NCBI RefSeq assembly: GCF_910592395.1 | Contig: NC_088315.1 | Span: 6,202,501 to 6,266,500, forward strand | Direction: 5' to 3' | DNA length: 64,000 bases | Source of the DNA: Lineus longissimus | Lineage: Eukaryota > Nemertea > Pilidiophora > Heteronemertea > Lineidae | Shown: in pieces, positions 62,681 through 64,000 of the stretch | How the letters are laid out: every line of letters begins with the position of its first letter | Numbering within the stretch: position 1 is the stretch's first letter | Translations under genes and position numbers: made by a program | The notes under the pieces: generated by a model | Seen by the model: the letters and a program-made list of their open reading frames with translations, nothing else | What the model was told of the DNA's origin: nothing | Database searches by the model: none

Positions 62681-62867
62681 AGCTCACCTCTGGGGAGCTT
62701 ATCCGATACCGTGACGTCCGTCGTCCGTCGTCGTCTGCCGGCGTCCGTCGTCGTTGTCCGTCGTCATATTGTCATATTCAATGGAATCAAAACTGGTGAA
62801 ACTAGCCAGAAACTGTTCTGCCCATATCCACTGGAAATGACATGCATTACATTACCTGAGGTGAGCA
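62681..62867. mobile_element. Miniature element with AGCTCACCT-type terminal inverted repeats
   Basis: The left end reads AGCTCACCTC and the right end GAGGTGAGCA, imperfect inverts of each other, 187 bp overall. Inside is a (GTCCGTC)-rich tract. I recall similar short elements (GCTCACCT, ACCGTGACGTCCGTCGTCCG) as common in marine invertebrate genomes. It abuts the second unit of the duplicated element. Non-coding; a frame through it is an artefact. Confidence 0.55.
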
Positions 62868-63461
62868 CATGGTCCCGGGACCATTTCATATAGTCGTTTA
62901 CATGTATGCTTGTGGTTCGAAAAAATCCGACCATCGTAAAAAATCACCTTGTGGATGATGGATTACATGAGCCTCATCTACATGCAATGCATAAAGGCAT
63001 GGACATAATTGAACCCGTTCACCTAATAATAGTTGGTAATTACTTGTTCTAATTACCAAGGTTAACATGAAACATGAGACGCAGTAGCCAAAAGAGCATG
63101 GGTGCTTTTTTTTCTCAAATTTCGACCGATTGACAAATTACCCGCCATATTGTACTCGCAGTGCCGAGCAACAATAGGCGAAGATAATTGCAGTGATGGA
63201 TGAGAAATCTGACCCGAAACAAATGTCATATCATTCCTTTAAGTATTTTTGTGCGATGTCGTTTGAGACAAAGCTGTTTCTGGTCATTGGTCGTACGAAT
63301 GAGGATGGGATAGTGTACGATGTCACTATGATAGTGCGCTAAAGATTGTTTGCCAAATCCGAAATCATTTCGTGAGGAAAGCATGGCTATCCACACTTTC
63401 TTTAACATTATCGCCTCAAAATATTTTCCTCAAAGAGTCAACATGTCTCATTTAACTACAG

Positions 63462-63555
63462 GGAGGCTCGTCACGATTTAATCGGAAGCTTCCAAGAAAT
63501 CATCACCACGACGGCGGCAGCGGAGAATCGGTTCCCTGAGGAGTTGGCCAAACTG
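63462..63555 (+). CDS. Possible C2-domain (copine-like) internal exon
   Basis: A splice acceptor TTTAACTACAG is followed by a frame reading EARHDLIGSFQEIITTTAAA and then ENRFPEELAKL, ending at a GT donor (phase 0). HDLIG(S/E)F after an acidic turn is typical of the second C2 domain of copines, calcium-dependent phospholipid-binding proteins. The exon is GC-richer than its surroundings. The donor GTTTGA is weak, the stop TGA follows two codons later if not spliced, and I found no neighbouring copine exon on either side within the window. The rest of the gene would lie to the right. Chance similarity remains possible. Confidence 0.3.
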
Positions 63556-64000
63556 GTTTGAATTAATTAGCTGATTGTCCATGATTGTCTGCCGGATCAA
63601 ATAGGCAGTGAAAGGACCTGCACGGGTTCTCATGATGGGCGTAAAATACCGTAATGCATGACCGTTGCATGACCATATTCAGGCTACATTTTCAGACGAA
63701 GTCGTTAACAATGAAGATCTAATCAGACAAGTGCCAAGAAGCTATTGCTATTGGAAGTCCATGTAACATATTCTTGTTTCTAGAGTGGATATTGTTGGTA
63801 TGTCTATCAACTGTAACCTTGTCATCATGTTTAACCAAGCTTATTTACCACCTTTAGAGGAGCCTAGATAGAGGAAACTCGCCAGTAGCATCTTGGAGGA
63901 AGTTAAACTGATTCCGCAAGCTACCAACGTAATGGTAAAATTACGAATTACCCGAAAAATCAATCCGAAGAAGCTAACCAATATAGACTTTGGCGGATAA

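Noticed and set aside
63900-64000. Frame reading KINPKKLTNIDFGG near the right edge as the next copine exon
   Set aside because: INPKK resembles the end of the copine C2B domain, but no splice acceptor leads into the frame in the required phase and the rest of the peptide does not fit.

Overview
The window is animal (metazoan) nuclear DNA, most likely from a marine invertebrate. The evidence is: multi-exon genes with GT-AG introns of about 0.1 to 6 kb; AATAAA signals behind the stop codons; discoidin and fucolectin domains in a secreted protein; a Polinton-type DNA polymerase relic; and abundant minisatellites, foldback-like and short terminal-repeat elements. I cannot fix the phylum from the sequence. 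Mollusc, brachiopod, nemertean, hemichordate and echinoderm are all possible. Four protein-coding genes are well supported, plus one possible exon at the right edge.

Layout. (1) 1-2.2 kb: a single-exon 324-residue protein with a ZAD-like cysteine domain. An inverted repeat of about 100 bp lies just upstream and again near the left edge, as if a divergent partner lay outside the window. (2) 3.8-6 kb, minus strand: a UDP-glycosyltransferase with an intact single-exon coding region, a probable 5' UTR intron, and a tRNA-like sequence on the opposite strand. (3) 8.8-15.3 kb, plus strand: an 11-exon patatin-like lipase carrying two canonical EF-hands, which I reconstructed with all phases consistent (480 residues). 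Its introns hold a dead Polinton-type polymerase fragment, a cluster of hairpin-forming palindromes and a possible SINE. (4) 17.9-37.9 kb, minus strand: an 11-exon, 19.8 kb gene for a 538-residue secreted protein with signal peptide, two F5/8 type C domains, a short two-cysteine linker and a fucolectin-type domain. Its introns hold a 31-bp minisatellite in perfect register and a 21-bp AT-rich minisatellite. (5) 38-63.4 kb: no gene I can support. It contains a 1.4 kb foldback-like element with a 10-bp target duplication, a repeat cluster at 61.5-62.7 kb mixing direct and inverted copies, and a 187-bp TIR element. (6) At the right edge is a possible C2-domain (copine-like) exon.

The genes do not form an operon or an obvious pathway. 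The UGT (ER conjugation of small molecules), the calcium-responsive lipase candidate and the secreted lectin look like independent neighbours. The most interesting items are the patatin/EF-hand fusion, the discoidin-discoidin-fucolectin protein, the foldback element, and the inverted duplication at the left edge. Exon boundaries were worked out by eye from splice consensus, phase and family similarity. No database search was possible.
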